A DNA stretch of 64,000 nt from Methylomonas sp. LW13. GTDB taxonomy: Bacteria > Pseudomonadota > Gammaproteobacteria > Methylococcales > Methylomonadaceae. Both the position numbers and the translations under genes were made by a program. Of the stretch, positions 19,758 through 27,505 are shown in pieces (within the stretch, counting starts at the first letter, position 1; each line of letters opens with the position of its first letter). Location of the stretch: positions 4,836,001 through 4,900,000 of the forward strand of contig NZ_CP033381.1 in assembly GCF_016865255.1 (NCBI RefSeq). Reading direction: 5' to 3'. A model generated the notes under the pieces. It was not told where the DNA came from. It saw only the letters and a list, made by a program, of their open reading frames with translations, and made no database searches.

Positions 19758-19868
19758 TTAAAGCTTTTTATTACCTTCCGGTGCATTACCAGTCTGATCA
19801 AAATACTCTTGTAATTTCTTAGCCTCCACGGCTTTCGCCTCTTTTGTCGTAGACATACCTTTGTCAAC
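19758..19868 (-). pseudogene. Rhs toxin 3' tail remnant (copy B)
   Basis: The minus-strand frame reads VDKGMSTTKEAKAVEAKKLQ, then EYFDQTGNAPEGNKKL and stop, 28 bp before the immunity ATG. It begins right at a minimal junction element (CTAACAGTATCTGCGCG, 19869-19886). The rest of the toxin is missing. Confidence 0.6.
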
Positions 19869-19891
19869 ACCCCTAACAGTATCTGCGCGCA

Positions 19892-20413
19892 CTACAAACC
19901 CTTATCAAAAGACATATTATGCGCTTTTGCATAACCATATATTATCTTAAAAAAGGAATCAAAACTATCAGCTACCCTGTATAAGTTGCCACACTCGCTT
20001 ACCTCTTCAAAAAAATAATTTTGTTTACTATCATCGCTATGCAAATGAGTTCTATCCCAATAATATACACCCGAAAATTCACCACAAACCACTAACACAT
20101 AAAAGTTATCACCAGGATCGACCCCGATAATAATACTGTTTTTAATAAAAAATATTTCATCCAAAAAATTATCATTCTGCCCTTTGAGATCAAATATTTT
20201 GTTTTCAATCATGTAACCAAATAGAGCGTTAAACGCGACACTATCATCATCAACACCATGATATTCAATATTACAATAGTCTGGATATTTAATTAAAAAA
20301 CCGTTGTAATCCGACAAAAATTTTTTGTAATCTACTGGTAACTTAATATCAAAATAATCTTCCAGACTGGCGATTTCAATATCGCTTAGCCCGGCACCAT
20401 ACAGTATAGGCAT
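19892..20413 (-). CDS. SUKH (SMI1/KNR4) family immunity protein
   Basis: A 173-residue protein with the SUKH pattern: IEIASLEDYFDIKLPVDYKKFL at the start, DYNGFL, IIIGVDPGDNFYVLVV, GVYYWDRTHL, and a C-terminal FDSFFKIIYG helix. SUKH proteins are common immunity partners of nuclease toxins. Strongly AT-rich. Its toxin is gone: the 60 bp ahead of the gene contain only a short hairpin. Confidence 0.8.
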   Translation of the reverse strand: MPILYGAGLSDIEIASLEDYFDIKLPVDYKKFLSDYNGFLIKYPDYCNIEYHGVDDDSVAFNALFGYMIENKIFDLKGQNDNFLDEIFFIKNSIIIGVDPGDNFYVLVVCGEFSGVYYWDRTHLHSDDSKQNYFFEEVSECGNLYRVADSFDSFFKIIYGYAKAHNMSFDKGL

Positions 20414-20438
20414 TTATTTACCTCTCTTTACACCCACT

Positions 20439-20471
20439 TTTACTCATAGATACACTGCCTCTATGAGTAAA
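20439..20471. repeat. Perfect 12-bp inverted repeat
   Basis: TTTACTCATAGA and TCTATGAGTAAA flank a 9-nt loop between two SUKH genes. There is no T run on either strand, so it is not a standard terminator. It may be a processing hairpin or a recombination scar. Confidence 0.6.
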
Positions 20472-20475
20472 ACTC

Positions 20476-20961
20476 CTATGTATAATCTTCATATTCATCA
20501 GATTCGACAAGCTGGTTTACAAACCATTGAAAAGATACGCCTAACTTGTTTTTTGCCTTCTCATGATTTTGTTCGTTATTCAGCGCTTCATCCCATCCGT
20601 CAACCGCATAAAAGTAAACTTCGCCAGATGTATCGATGCAAAAGTAATTTCCCCCATGATCAATGGCAAACGGCATCAATCCATTGGGCATTACATTCTT
20701 TGCAACCATCAGTAAATAACTATCTTCCAAAGTCCGCTCGGTTCCAACCGGGAATTTTATAGGCAAAAATTTTTTAACCCATAAAGAACAGCCATCCTCC
20801 AAAATCCAAAAACTATTTGAAGGTATACCGCCATTATGTATTAAATAATGATTGACCAATTCTTCCGGCAAAACGAGATCCAACTGTTGCTGAATATCTC
20901 CAATATCTTCCAGAGATAAATTCGCTCCACAATTCGAAAAAATCATTCTTAGCACCCCCAA
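20476..20961 (-). CDS. SUKH immunity protein, second copy of the current Rhs immunity
   Basis: A 161-residue protein close to 90% identical to the immunity protein directly downstream of the intact Rhs gene (30721-31197); the central 70 residues from EELVNHYLIHNGG to SGEVYFYAVD differ at only a few sites. The start is uncertain: TTG 20961, GTG 20955 or ATG 20946; the GGGGGTG before the ATG may be its ribosome-binding site. It begins 6 bp after the Imm26 gene, with no toxin or Rhs scrap between them. Confidence 0.8.
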   Translation of the reverse strand: MGVLRMIFSNCGANLSLEDIGDIQQQLDLVLPEELVNHYLIHNGGIPSNSFWILEDGCSLWVKKFLPIKFPVGTERTLEDSYLLMVAKNVMPNGLMPFAIDHGGNYFCIDTSGEVYFYAVDGWDEALNNEQNHEKAKNKLGVSFQWFVNQLVESDEYEDYT

Positions 20962-20967
20962 TAATTC

Positions 20968-21447
20968 TCAAAATGCGATTCTGAGCATTTCTTTTACATC
21001 GCGATCTCCCTTAGGACTGTATTTTGGTAATTTATTGGCCTCATTCTCAGTGATCGATTCTTCATTACCAAAAACATCAATCTTTTTCCATGAATTAGTA
21101 GCGCCATAACAAAAATAGGCATTGTCAGACTTAGGCATCTGGAATCCATCTTGTTGAGCAACAATACGCCAGTCCCCCTCTAACTTCTTATCGAACAAAC
21201 CATACGAATCAAGAATAATAGGTGAATTAACCCGCTTCAAGTGCCTAATTATTTCCTCGCTCAATTCTGTTGAATGCAGAATTTCATCAAAAACCTCCGC
21301 TAAATGACCAAAGTCTATCTTTATTAAAATCCGCCCAATCCCATACCGATTATCATCAACCTGAAACATAAATATGTCGCCAGACTTAATATATCGAAGC
21401 ATCGTTCTTGGCTTCGCCCCCCACCCCCTAATTTTTATTTCGCTCAC
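20968..21447 (-). CDS. Imm26-family immunity protein, copy A
   Basis: A 159-residue protein with the Imm26 signature RYIKSGDIFMFQVDDNRYGI followed by GRIL, then PIILDSYGLFDKKLEGDWRIVA. It is paralogous to 24438-24917. The GTG at 21447 overlaps the stop of a toxin tail (GTGA) and has a GGAG site 8 nt ahead, so it was translationally coupled to its toxin. Confidence 0.8.
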   Translation of the reverse strand: MSEIKIRGWGAKPRTMLRYIKSGDIFMFQVDDNRYGIGRILIKIDFGHLAEVFDEILHSTELSEEIIRHLKRVNSPIILDSYGLFDKKLEGDWRIVAQQDGFQMPKSDNAYFCYGATNSWKKIDVFGNEESITENEANKLPKYSPKGDRDVKEMLRIAF

Positions 21448-21566
21448 CTGCAATCTCCTTTCAGTGTTTTCATTTCTGCTTGATAATTGATTGTCGAGTT
21501 GCGATCACGACTAATTCTGTTATGGTCAAATGACTTTACTTTCTCCCCATATTCGTCGACGATGCC
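21444..21566 (-). pseudogene. Rhs toxin 3' tail remnant before Imm26 copy A
   Basis: The minus-strand frame reads GIVDEYGEKVKSFDHNRISR, then DRNSTINYQAEMKTLKGDCR and stop; the stop overlaps the immunity start. It is fused directly to the Rhs-core junction (GCCGGC). About 40 codons of a toxin survive. Confidence 0.65.
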
Positions 21567-21680
21567 GGCCGTAAGTGGGCGAGACTTTTTGATTCAAGAT
21601 TTGGTGACACGTTCAAGCATACGCTTAGGCTAACATACCTAAGCTCCCCGCCTTCGGCGTTCATTCCTGATTAAATACAT
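21562..21680 (-). repeat. Junction element, unit 4
   Basis: Only GCCGGCC of the Rhs core remains, then CGTAAGTGGGCGAGACTTTT, TGATTCAAGATTTGGTGACA and a diverged ACGCTTAGGCTAACATACCTA. It ends about 30 bp from the next immunity stop. Confidence 0.7.
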
Positions 21681-21995
21681 TCAAAACTCTTTGAAAGCAT
21701 CATTGTTAAAATAAAAAGTGAACGCTTCCACCAACTCATCTATCCTTGGCATTTCTATTTGTTGTGCAGCATTAAACACAATATCTTCTATCGTTGTTAT
21801 ATCCAACGTTTCGCACCACTCTTTGTCTTCAATCCGTGCGTGGATGAGCTCATCGCTTGGCTCCGCGTCTTTATCGAAAACAATCAAAACTCCCCGGCTT
21901 TTCGCTGTCCACGGCACTGGCTCTAGAAAAAGCCAACCTTTGAACCTACCTGGATCGGTCAACACTTCTTCAAGCGATACTGTTTCAACTTTCAT
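21681..21995 (-). CDS. Putative immunity protein (DUF7716-like)
   Basis: A 104-residue acidic protein starting MKVETVSLEEVLTDPGRF and ending DELVEAFTFYFNNDAFKEF. This overall look recalls small DUF7716-type proteins found in toxin loci, but that is a tentative recollection. The ATG overlaps the stop of a toxin tail (ATATGA) and has an AAAGGAG site. Tight coupling to a toxin remnant supports an immunity role. Confidence 0.55.
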   Translation of the reverse strand: MKVETVSLEEVLTDPGRFKGWLFLEPVPWTAKSRGVLIVFDKDAEPSDELIHARIEDKEWCETLDITTIEDIVFNAAQQIEMPRIDELVEAFTFYFNNDAFKEF

Positions 21996-22056
21996 ATGGA
22001 TTCTCCTTTACCATTTATTTTTAAGCCTTTTAAATCCATCTTATTGATTCGGGCTA
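21993..22056 (-). pseudogene. Rhs toxin 3' tail remnant
   Basis: The minus-strand frame reads IARINKMDLKGLKINGKGESI, then a stop overlapping the immunity ATG. Immediately upstream the sequence is Rhs core, broken at the codons for DVEAI. Confidence 0.5.
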
Positions 22057-22499
22057 TTGATGGCTTCGACATCGGCCTGGGCCAGATTTCCGTAAGCGCG
22101 GTAGCGGGCGGACCAGCCGATTCTGCCATCAGTATCGGTCTGCTCCCTGGGCGTGCCGAGATGGTCCAGGTGGTAGGTGGTGCTGGGTTTGGGTGTTGTC
22201 TTGTTCCTGCGGAGCCAAGAGCCGGACACTGCCGGGTTCGAATAGATAGATGCGACTGCGCGGCTGTCGGTTTCCGTCAGCAGGCGCGGGCTGTCGTAGA
22301 GGTATTCGCTGATTCTTTGCGGCGTTTCGGCGCGAACCAGACCGTTGTCGCTATCTCATTAGTAGCGGGTGACAATGTGGCCGGCCTTGCCACGTTTTTC
22401 TTCGTTCCGCTTGCCTCTCAGGCGAGGAAGAAACTATCTGATTTAAGATTAGACGCTTCCCAGCGAACGATGACACTGACACTATCGTACCTACGCGAG
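22052..22499 (-). repeat. Long Rhs-core scrap and junction element, unit 5
   Basis: About 370 bp match the intact Rhs gene: YHLDHLGTPREQTDTDGRIG and ARYRAYGNLAQADVEAI are readable at 22229-22050, and the NRLVRAETP region lies further right. An internal deletion removes the GRRIAKHTAQGETRFQYDG part. The junction element follows at 22430-22499 (CTGATTTAAGATTAGACG, ACACTATCGTACCTACGCG). Confidence 0.8.
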
Positions 22500-23015
22500 C
22501 TACACTGTGTCGAATTTCGGCGATTCTCCAGAAAATACAGCGCAAACCAATCTGCCTGAAAGTAATTCAAATAAAAACTCACCGAATGTCAACGCAAACT
22601 CCTGCCATTCTGGTGATCGCGCATCGTTTATCACTATACCCCACTGCTCAGGATTAGCACCGGTGCGCCAAAATAATACATCTCCATTATCAGTCATCGC
22701 AAATGGGAATATTCCCCCATCCTCGGGAAACAGTTTATATGGCAAAACCTCTCCAAAAGATTCAAGATCAGAAAATACATCTCGCTGCCTATCGAGTTGA
22801 GCTACCAAGTTTAAATTTTCATTTCTTGAAAACGGATTAAAAATCCATAAAAAATTCGCGATCCTGCCTGTTCCATACTGCTTTATAAACGCCTTGTAAT
22901 CACTCGGCAGTAAAGTTCCAATTCTAGCTTCAATCTCTCCCCAAACTTCGTTTTTAGGGACATCGGTAGGCCTTGAAGGCGGAGAAAGTATCGACTTAAC
23001 TCTTTCAATTGTCAT
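22500..23015 (-). CDS. SUKH (SMI1/KNR4) family immunity protein
   Basis: A 171-residue protein with the SUKH pattern: EVWGEIEARIGTLLPSDYKAFIKQYGTG, then FPFAMTDNGDVLFWRTGANPEQW and FALTFGEFLFELLSG. It follows the tail of a DNA/RNA non-specific endonuclease-like toxin by 2 bp and is the likely antidote to that nuclease. Confidence 0.8.
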   Translation of the reverse strand: MTIERVKSILSPPSRPTDVPKNEVWGEIEARIGTLLPSDYKAFIKQYGTGRIANFLWIFNPFSRNENLNLVAQLDRQRDVFSDLESFGEVLPYKLFPEDGGIFPFAMTDNGDVLFWRTGANPEQWGIVINDARSPEWQEFALTFGEFLFELLSGRLVCAVFSGESPKFDTV

Positions 23016-23017
23016 AC

Positions 23018-23270
23018 TTAGGAACCAATTGGATTTAAAATGGAAACACCTAGACCATACCCTCCACAGCCTTTTCCGATTAGAGTGACAGTTTTAGGGA
23101 TCAAATTATTGCCGTTATAGATTGGCGTTGCCAAATAACCAACTACTCGGTCACCTTCGACGCCGCTCTTACTTGCCCTTCAAATTCACGCATCGCTGGA
23201 GTATTGGTCCAATTCTGCTGCAATGTAACCAAATTTTTCGTTATATCACCAGAGCATCCTATGCTTGCCT
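23018..23270 (-). pseudogene. Tail of DNA/RNA non-specific endonuclease-like Rhs toxin
   Basis: Two minus-strand frames must be joined. The first reads CSGDITKNLVTLQQNWTNTP then AMREFEGQVRA. After a 1-nt slip near 23165 the second reads SKSGVEGDRVVGYLATPIYN, then a region ending GYGLGVSILNPIGS and stop. The sequence VxPxYxGxxxxPxxVxxxGxG with a terminal INPxG looks like the end of DNA/RNA non-specific endonuclease toxins. The catalytic part is missing, so it is inactive. Confidence 0.6.
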
Positions 23271-23335
23271 AGCAAATATCCGCAAGCCTCATTAACAGCA
23301 GCTCCATTAATCATACATACTCAGGCTAAATCGCG

Positions 23336-24190
23336 TTAACCTATCAATGACTTTATCTCGGCTTTAGTATGACTGTAATGTTTTTTATCTGGATAGAAAT
23401 CTACGCTTATCAAAGACTTCGTTTTTAGAACAGGGCTAATATCACCGTCCTTCAAATTCCAAAATCGTAGCGACTTGATCCGTTCCATACTTGCAACGAA
23501 TGAAATAGAATCCAGGTCCGATAAAAATAAATTTTCAATAGATTTATTATTTGATAGAAAAGAAAAGTCATTCAAAAGCTTGCATTTTTCCACATGCAGT
23601 GTCGCCAAACTGTTTAATTTGCCCAAGGAGGAAATATCATTCAACTTGGAACAATGATCAATTTTCACATCAACTAGACTTGTAAGCTTCTCAATACCAG
23701 ACATCGACTCGACGCTTCCTCCGCTTAATCGCAATTCTTTCAAAGAATCAAGCCCTTCGAGAAAAGAGCAATACTTGGCACTCAACGAGGTTATCAGCAG
23801 GTGTATTAAGTTCTTTAGGGAAGAAAATCCGGAAAGGTCCGCGTTATATTTCATGTACAGCACTATCAACTGGGATAATCTTGAGAAATCCGGCTTTATT
23901 TTCTTATCCTGAAACGACAACTTGCTCAAATTTTCCATAGTGTATATCGCATCAATATTCGCCTTTAAAACCTTAAAATTATCTGCTATCGATAATGAAT
24001 ATATGGATTTATTTCCTAAAAGTGGTGTTAAATCCAAATCGCAACCACCTCAATTTTGCTCGTTTAACTCCAGTATTCTAATGGCCGTGTAATTATTCTG
24101 CTCCGCAAAAGACACCCCTTCACTAATATATCGGGGATCAATTTCCAATTCATTTATGTTCTCGTTGAAACAAAACTTCTTCGCATTCAT
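23336..24190 (-). pseudogene. Leucine-rich-repeat immunity-like gene, interrupted by an in-frame stop
   Basis: The start at 24190 (NAKKFCFNENINELEIDPRYI) follows a toxin tail and an RBS (GGAG). After 46 codons there is an in-frame TGA at 24052-24050. The same frame then continues for 233 codons with regular leucine-rich repeats (LTSLVDVKIDHCSKLNDISS, LNSLATLHVEKCKLLNDFSF). Either the gene is dead, or the C-terminal part starts at an internal TTG (24037). The domain order fits an LRR immunity protein. Confidence 0.65.
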
Positions 24191-24192
24191 TA

Positions 24193-24437
24193 TTAACAGT
24201 CTCCGGATTTTTTGTACTTGCACTCTAATGCATCTGCAGGCGCGAGCTGTCGTATTGAAAGCGGGTTTCGCCTTGATCGGTGTGCTTGGCGATGCGCCGC
24301 CCCAGGGCGTCGTGCGATATTCGCTGACGCCGTTTGGCGTTTCGGCGCGGACTAGGCGGTTGTCGCTATTTGCCGACTCGCGTTCATGCATACGATTACA
24401 CTAACAGTATCTACGCGGGTTAATCACACCTTCATCG
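24193..24437 (-). repeat. Toxin tail, Rhs-core scrap and junction element, unit 6
   Basis: Right after the LRR start, the frame reading RQLAPADALECKYKKSGDC and stop (about 24193-24250) is a toxin tail. Bases 24250-24375 are Rhs core (DNRLVRAETPNGVSEYR frame and a shifted GRRIAKH segment). The junction element at 24376-24420 is shortened to GATTACACTAACAGTATCTA. Confidence 0.7.
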
Positions 24438-24917
24438 CTAGATTGCCTTTTCGAACATCTCTTTGACCTCGCCATCTCCTCTTGGACTGTATTTAGGTAA
24501 TAAAGCCGCTTCCAAATCAGCCATAGACTCCTTGTTTCCAAAAACATCGACCCTTATCCATGAATTTGGATGCCCATATACAAAATATACGTTATCTGTA
24601 TCATCCATGCAGAATTCACTATCATGGGCAACAATCTGCCAATCTCCTTCTAAGCGCTTATCGAATAAACTGTAAGTATCCAATACTACTGGAGTTCCCA
24701 GCCGACTGACGCTGCTAAGTAACTCGGGCGTAACGGTTGGTGACGTTAAAATAGAATCAAATATCTCCGCAACGTGCCCAAGACTTACCTTTGTCAAAAT
24801 TCTACCAAACCCAAAATACTCATCATTAAGCTTAAAAACAAATATATCGCCTGGCTTAATAAAACGAAGCATAGTGCGTGGCTTTGAGTCCCAAGGCTTT
24901 ATATTAACTATACTCAT
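24438..24917 (-). CDS. Imm26-family immunity protein, copy B
   Basis: A 159-residue paralogue of 20968-21447: RFIKPGDIFVFKLNDEYFGF then GRIL, VVLDTYSLFDKRLEGDWQIVA, and LPKYSPRGDGEVKEMF. The start ATG 24917 has a GGAG site 9 nt upstream. A short toxin tail (RPSISLCR then stop) ends about 10 bp before it, like the tail before copy A, which also ends in CR. Confidence 0.8.
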   Translation of the reverse strand: MSIVNIKPWDSKPRTMLRFIKPGDIFVFKLNDEYFGFGRILTKVSLGHVAEIFDSILTSPTVTPELLSSVSRLGTPVVLDTYSLFDKRLEGDWQIVAHDSEFCMDDTDNVYFVYGHPNSWIRVDVFGNKESMADLEAALLPKYSPRGDGEVKEMFEKAI

Positions 24918-25218
24918 CAAAAATCTCCTACCTGCATAGCGAGATACTCGGCCTGTGTCTAGCAGTTATCGAGGCTCCCCCATAGATTTAAGCGGCATTA
25001 CCCAGCCGCAACACGCTGATACTAATCGTACGTACTTAGGCTGAGCGCGTTGCCGAGCTTTTCTTCGATCCGCCTGCCCCTTGTGCGATGACTAATTCTT
25101 CTGAATTACGGCATTGCTCGCCACTAGTCAACACTTCCATTTATCATGAAAAATAAGGACAATATAAAGTTAGAAAAACGCCCAACAATACACTAAACCA
25201 TTACCAAAACATACAATC
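24918..25218. other. Degenerate junction region, unit 7
   Basis: This holds a short toxin tail end, a scrambled piece of junction element (about 25006-25045) and a 35-bp Rhs scrap (CTTTTCTTCGATCCGCCTGC, 25062-25081) with diverged flanks. No gene. The last 100 bp are AT-rich and presumably carry the promoter of the following plus-strand gene. Confidence 0.55.
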
Positions 25219-25842
25219 ATGGAATATGTTAACGACTTAACATCTGGCTCATCACCTAAAATAAAAAAAGCCGCACAAAATATAATAAAAAAAAGATTAA
25301 CTGGGTACTGCTCCTATTTATTAGAAGCCCTAACCAAAGAAATTGAAAAACCAAAAGCGTGGCAAACGCAATGCCACCTGATCAGAGCCATTGGAATAGG
25401 TAGCTGTAGTGAAGCACTGCCTTTTCTTAAGGAACTAATAGAAAGGAATTATGAAAACACGATCCTATATCGCGATTTAGCGTTTTCTATATTTCTGTTA
25501 GAAAACACTCATTTGGACAAATTAGATTTGAGCTTTCTTTTTGAATCTATCGAGAAAGGAAATGATTTGCAAATAGGCGGCGCCTGCTCAGCCATTTTGT
25601 ACAAGAAAATAGTTCCAAAAGAAACCGATATTCAAAATATCATTTCAGGAATTTCAAAATTTACGGAAGATGAAGGCAAAAAAATCACACCTCGCTGTTA
25701 TATTGCGGCGATTGCGCATCTTTGGCCAAAAAATGAGGTTAAAGACTTTTTAGAGTCTTGCAAAGAATCAAATTGGCCTGGACTGGTCGAAATTGCTCAA
25801 GATGCATTAGAAGGAAAAGAGCCTAGAATACAGCTTGTTTGA
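25219..25842 (+). CDS. HEAT-repeat-like helical protein, opposite strand
   Basis: A 207-residue, AT-rich, all-helical protein with HEAT/ARM-like repeats (AWQTQCHLIRAIGIG, EALPFLKELIERNYENT, LVEIAQDALEG). It is the only array gene on the plus strand and has no toxin tail or Rhs scrap directly before it. HEAT-repeat immunity proteins occur in polymorphic toxin loci, so it may be an inverted orphan immunity gene, but this is inference. The ribosome-binding site is weak. Confidence 0.55.
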   Translation: MEYVNDLTSGSSPKIKKAAQNIIKKRLTGYCSYLLEALTKEIEKPKAWQTQCHLIRAIGIGSCSEALPFLKELIERNYENTILYRDLAFSIFLLENTHLDKLDLSFLFESIEKGNDLQIGGACSAILYKKIVPKETDIQNIISGISKFTEDEGKKITPRCYIAAIAHLWPKNEVKDFLESCKESNWPGLVEIAQDALEGKEPRIQLV

Positions 25843-26094
25843 GCAACCTATTAATTTTATCCAAATTTATCATCTAATCAGTAATTTGGATTAAATTGCT
25901 CTACCACCAATCCTTTCGGTAACTTTATCCACAAAAACGCTATACCCTAAAAATCAAGGGCAATCACCTCAAAAAATCACCTATCAATGCCGGATAGTGA
26001 AATCAGTTTTTAGCGATAGAAATTTTGAAAAAAATCTTTTATACAATCCTCGTATCGAGACGTTGTGAATCCTACTATATTAGGATTATTCAGA
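25843..26094. other. AT-rich intergenic region
   Basis: This lies between two converging genes. It contains a small inverted repeat (AATCCTA / TAGGATT, 26068-26087) that may help termination. No other feature seen. Confidence 0.4.
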
Positions 26095-26622
26095 CTATTT
26101 AGCGTTTCCAAGTTGAATACGAACAATACCGCCTACAGGTAACATATCAACACCTGATTGGAATAATCTCAGCGCGCCATCTGTATATCGATGACTATTC
26201 ATTACCGACTTTTCTCCGCTTTGTGGATTTATTGCGACGGCACCACACTTGGTTTTTTTCTTAATGATTGTGGCAAATTCTTTCCATTTCGATAACGAAT
26301 CTTCGTCGTCAGTTTTGCATGACAACCATGATCGTTTGAGCCCGTCTTTCGTCAACTGTCCAACATCGAGAACTAACGCATTTGGGTTCTGGATTAAAAA
26401 GTCGTAGCGACTTACACAATTTAAGTCGACTGGATAATGTGTAAAACCCAAGCTGATTTCGCCTGCATTTTCAAATGCGAGACTTCTACCATCCCAAGCG
26501 TCGACGCGAAAAGGCGTTCCCCCCATTGACGTTATATTTAAACCTTCCATAGACCTTATTGCCATAACCATGTCGTTAACTTCTTCCGGTAACGCATGGA
26601 ACTGTATTGATAAGCTTCCCAT
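26095..26622 (-). CDS. Putative immunity protein, unknown family
   Basis: A 175-residue soluble protein. I do not recognise it. Its start (ATG 26622, GSLSIQFHALPEEVNDMV) lies 7 bp after the stop of a clear toxin tail, so it holds the immunity slot. The frame is open eight codons upstream but that overlaps the toxin tail. Confidence 0.55.
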   Translation of the reverse strand: MGSLSIQFHALPEEVNDMVMAIRSMEGLNITSMGGTPFRVDAWDGRSLAFENAGEISLGFTHYPVDLNCVSRYDFLIQNPNALVLDVGQLTKDGLKRSWLSCKTDDEDSLSKWKEFATIIKKKTKCGAVAINPQSGEKSVMNSHRYTDGALRLFQSGVDMLPVGGIVRIQLGNAK

Positions 26623-26629
26623 ATGCCAC

Positions 26630-26712
26630 CTAATCGTATGGAACAAAATTGGTTGGAATCCCTGCTTTATCGGTTAAATCTTTCATCGCGTCTATCTTTC
26701 GAGAAACGAGGC
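26630..26712 (-). pseudogene. Rhs toxin 3' tail remnant
   Basis: The minus-strand frame reads RKIDAMKDLTDKAGIPTNFV then PYD and stop, just before the immunity gene at 26622. To the right it joins Rhs core (ETQQGISE region). The rest of the toxin is deleted. Confidence 0.6.
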
Positions 26713-26972
26713 TAACGCTACTCGCTGATACCTTGCTGCGTTTCGGCGCGAATCAGACAGGTGTCGCTATCGTATCGGTAGCGTGCGACAATTTAGCCGG
26801 CCTTACCGCGCTTTTCTTCGATCAGGTTGCCGGGCCAGAAGCAGGATACGCTTTTTGACTTAAAACTTGGCGACGAATCAAAAAACTTCCCTATGTATAA
26901 TTACGCTGGCGCTAGCAGTATCTCCCCCGACTGGGGTCCATGCCGATTTATGCAACAAAACTGCCGGCACAG
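26713..26972 (-). repeat. Rhs-core scrap and junction element, unit 8
   Basis: Bases 26730-26835 match the Rhs core from QGxSEY through DSDTCLIRAETQQG to NLIEEKRGKAG. The junction element follows: TTTTTGACTTAAAACTTGGC, GACGAATCA (shared with unit 10), then ATTACGCTGGCGCTAGCAG. The last 30 bp are spacer to the next immunity stop. Confidence 0.8.
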
Positions 26973-27389
26973 CTAAAAAAGCTCATTAACCCATTTTTTC
27001 TCGTGTGCAGAAAATATTTCTTTCTTGTCTATACGCCACTCTCCCCTTATCACTTTTATTCGGTAGCGACAATCAAATTTAAACCCAGCACCTTGTTTTG
27101 TATATATAAGAATGGTTTTATTATCAACGACATTGCATTTAATAATAGATTCAGTACTGGGATCGAACACAGGCGGACTTGAGGCATTAACTGCTGCTTC
27201 CCGGCCATACTTACGTTCTTTTTTAATTAAAAAAATGTCATAAATATGAGTTAAATCTTGTTTCGCTAAATACTTATGCTTTTCAAAATCTTGAGTCAAT
27301 AATTCGTAATATTTTATATCCCAGCCACACATGGCTTCCATGAAATTAATTAAATGCTTAACCGCTTGTACACACAAATCATCATTCAT
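26973..27389 (-). CDS. NTF2-fold immunity protein
   Basis: A 138-residue protein with the pattern of NTF2-fold immunity proteins: FMEAMCGWDIKYYELL at the start, a basic stretch KKERKYGREAAVNASSPPVF, then paired strands ending YRIKVIRGEWRIDKKEIFS. The same frame is open for about 38 codons upstream (SGAHRYANSGAASARIGCKI), probably the end of the lost toxin read in frame. The Met at 27389 is the likely start. Confidence 0.75.
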   Translation of the reverse strand: MNDDLCVQAVKHLINFMEAMCGWDIKYYELLTQDFEKHKYLAKQDLTHIYDIFLIKKERKYGREAAVNASSPPVFDPSTESIIKCNVVDNKTILIYTKQGAGFKFDCRYRIKVIRGEWRIDKKEIFSAHEKKWVNELF

Positions 27390-27505
27390 TTCGTGCTTAC
27401 CTATTATTTTATTACCACCAGAATAAAATATCTTACAGCCAATACGTGCTGACGCTGCCCCACTATTCGCATATCTATGCGCCCCAGAAAATGTCTACTG
27501 ATTCC
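27390..27505 (-). pseudogene. Possible toxin tail before NTF2 immunity gene
   Basis: Readable minus-strand coding runs from a TAG near 27494 into the immunity frame (FSGAHRYANSGAASARIGCK). No Rhs scrap separates this from the SUKH gene at 27506. It is either a toxin remnant or an N-terminal extension of the immunity gene. Confidence 0.35.

Noticed and set aside
24050-24391. A 113-codon gene joining an Rhs piece to the LRR N-terminus
   Set aside because: It is a chance fusion of an Rhs-core scrap, an out-of-frame segment and the start of the interrupted LRR gene. The real LRR start is at 24190.
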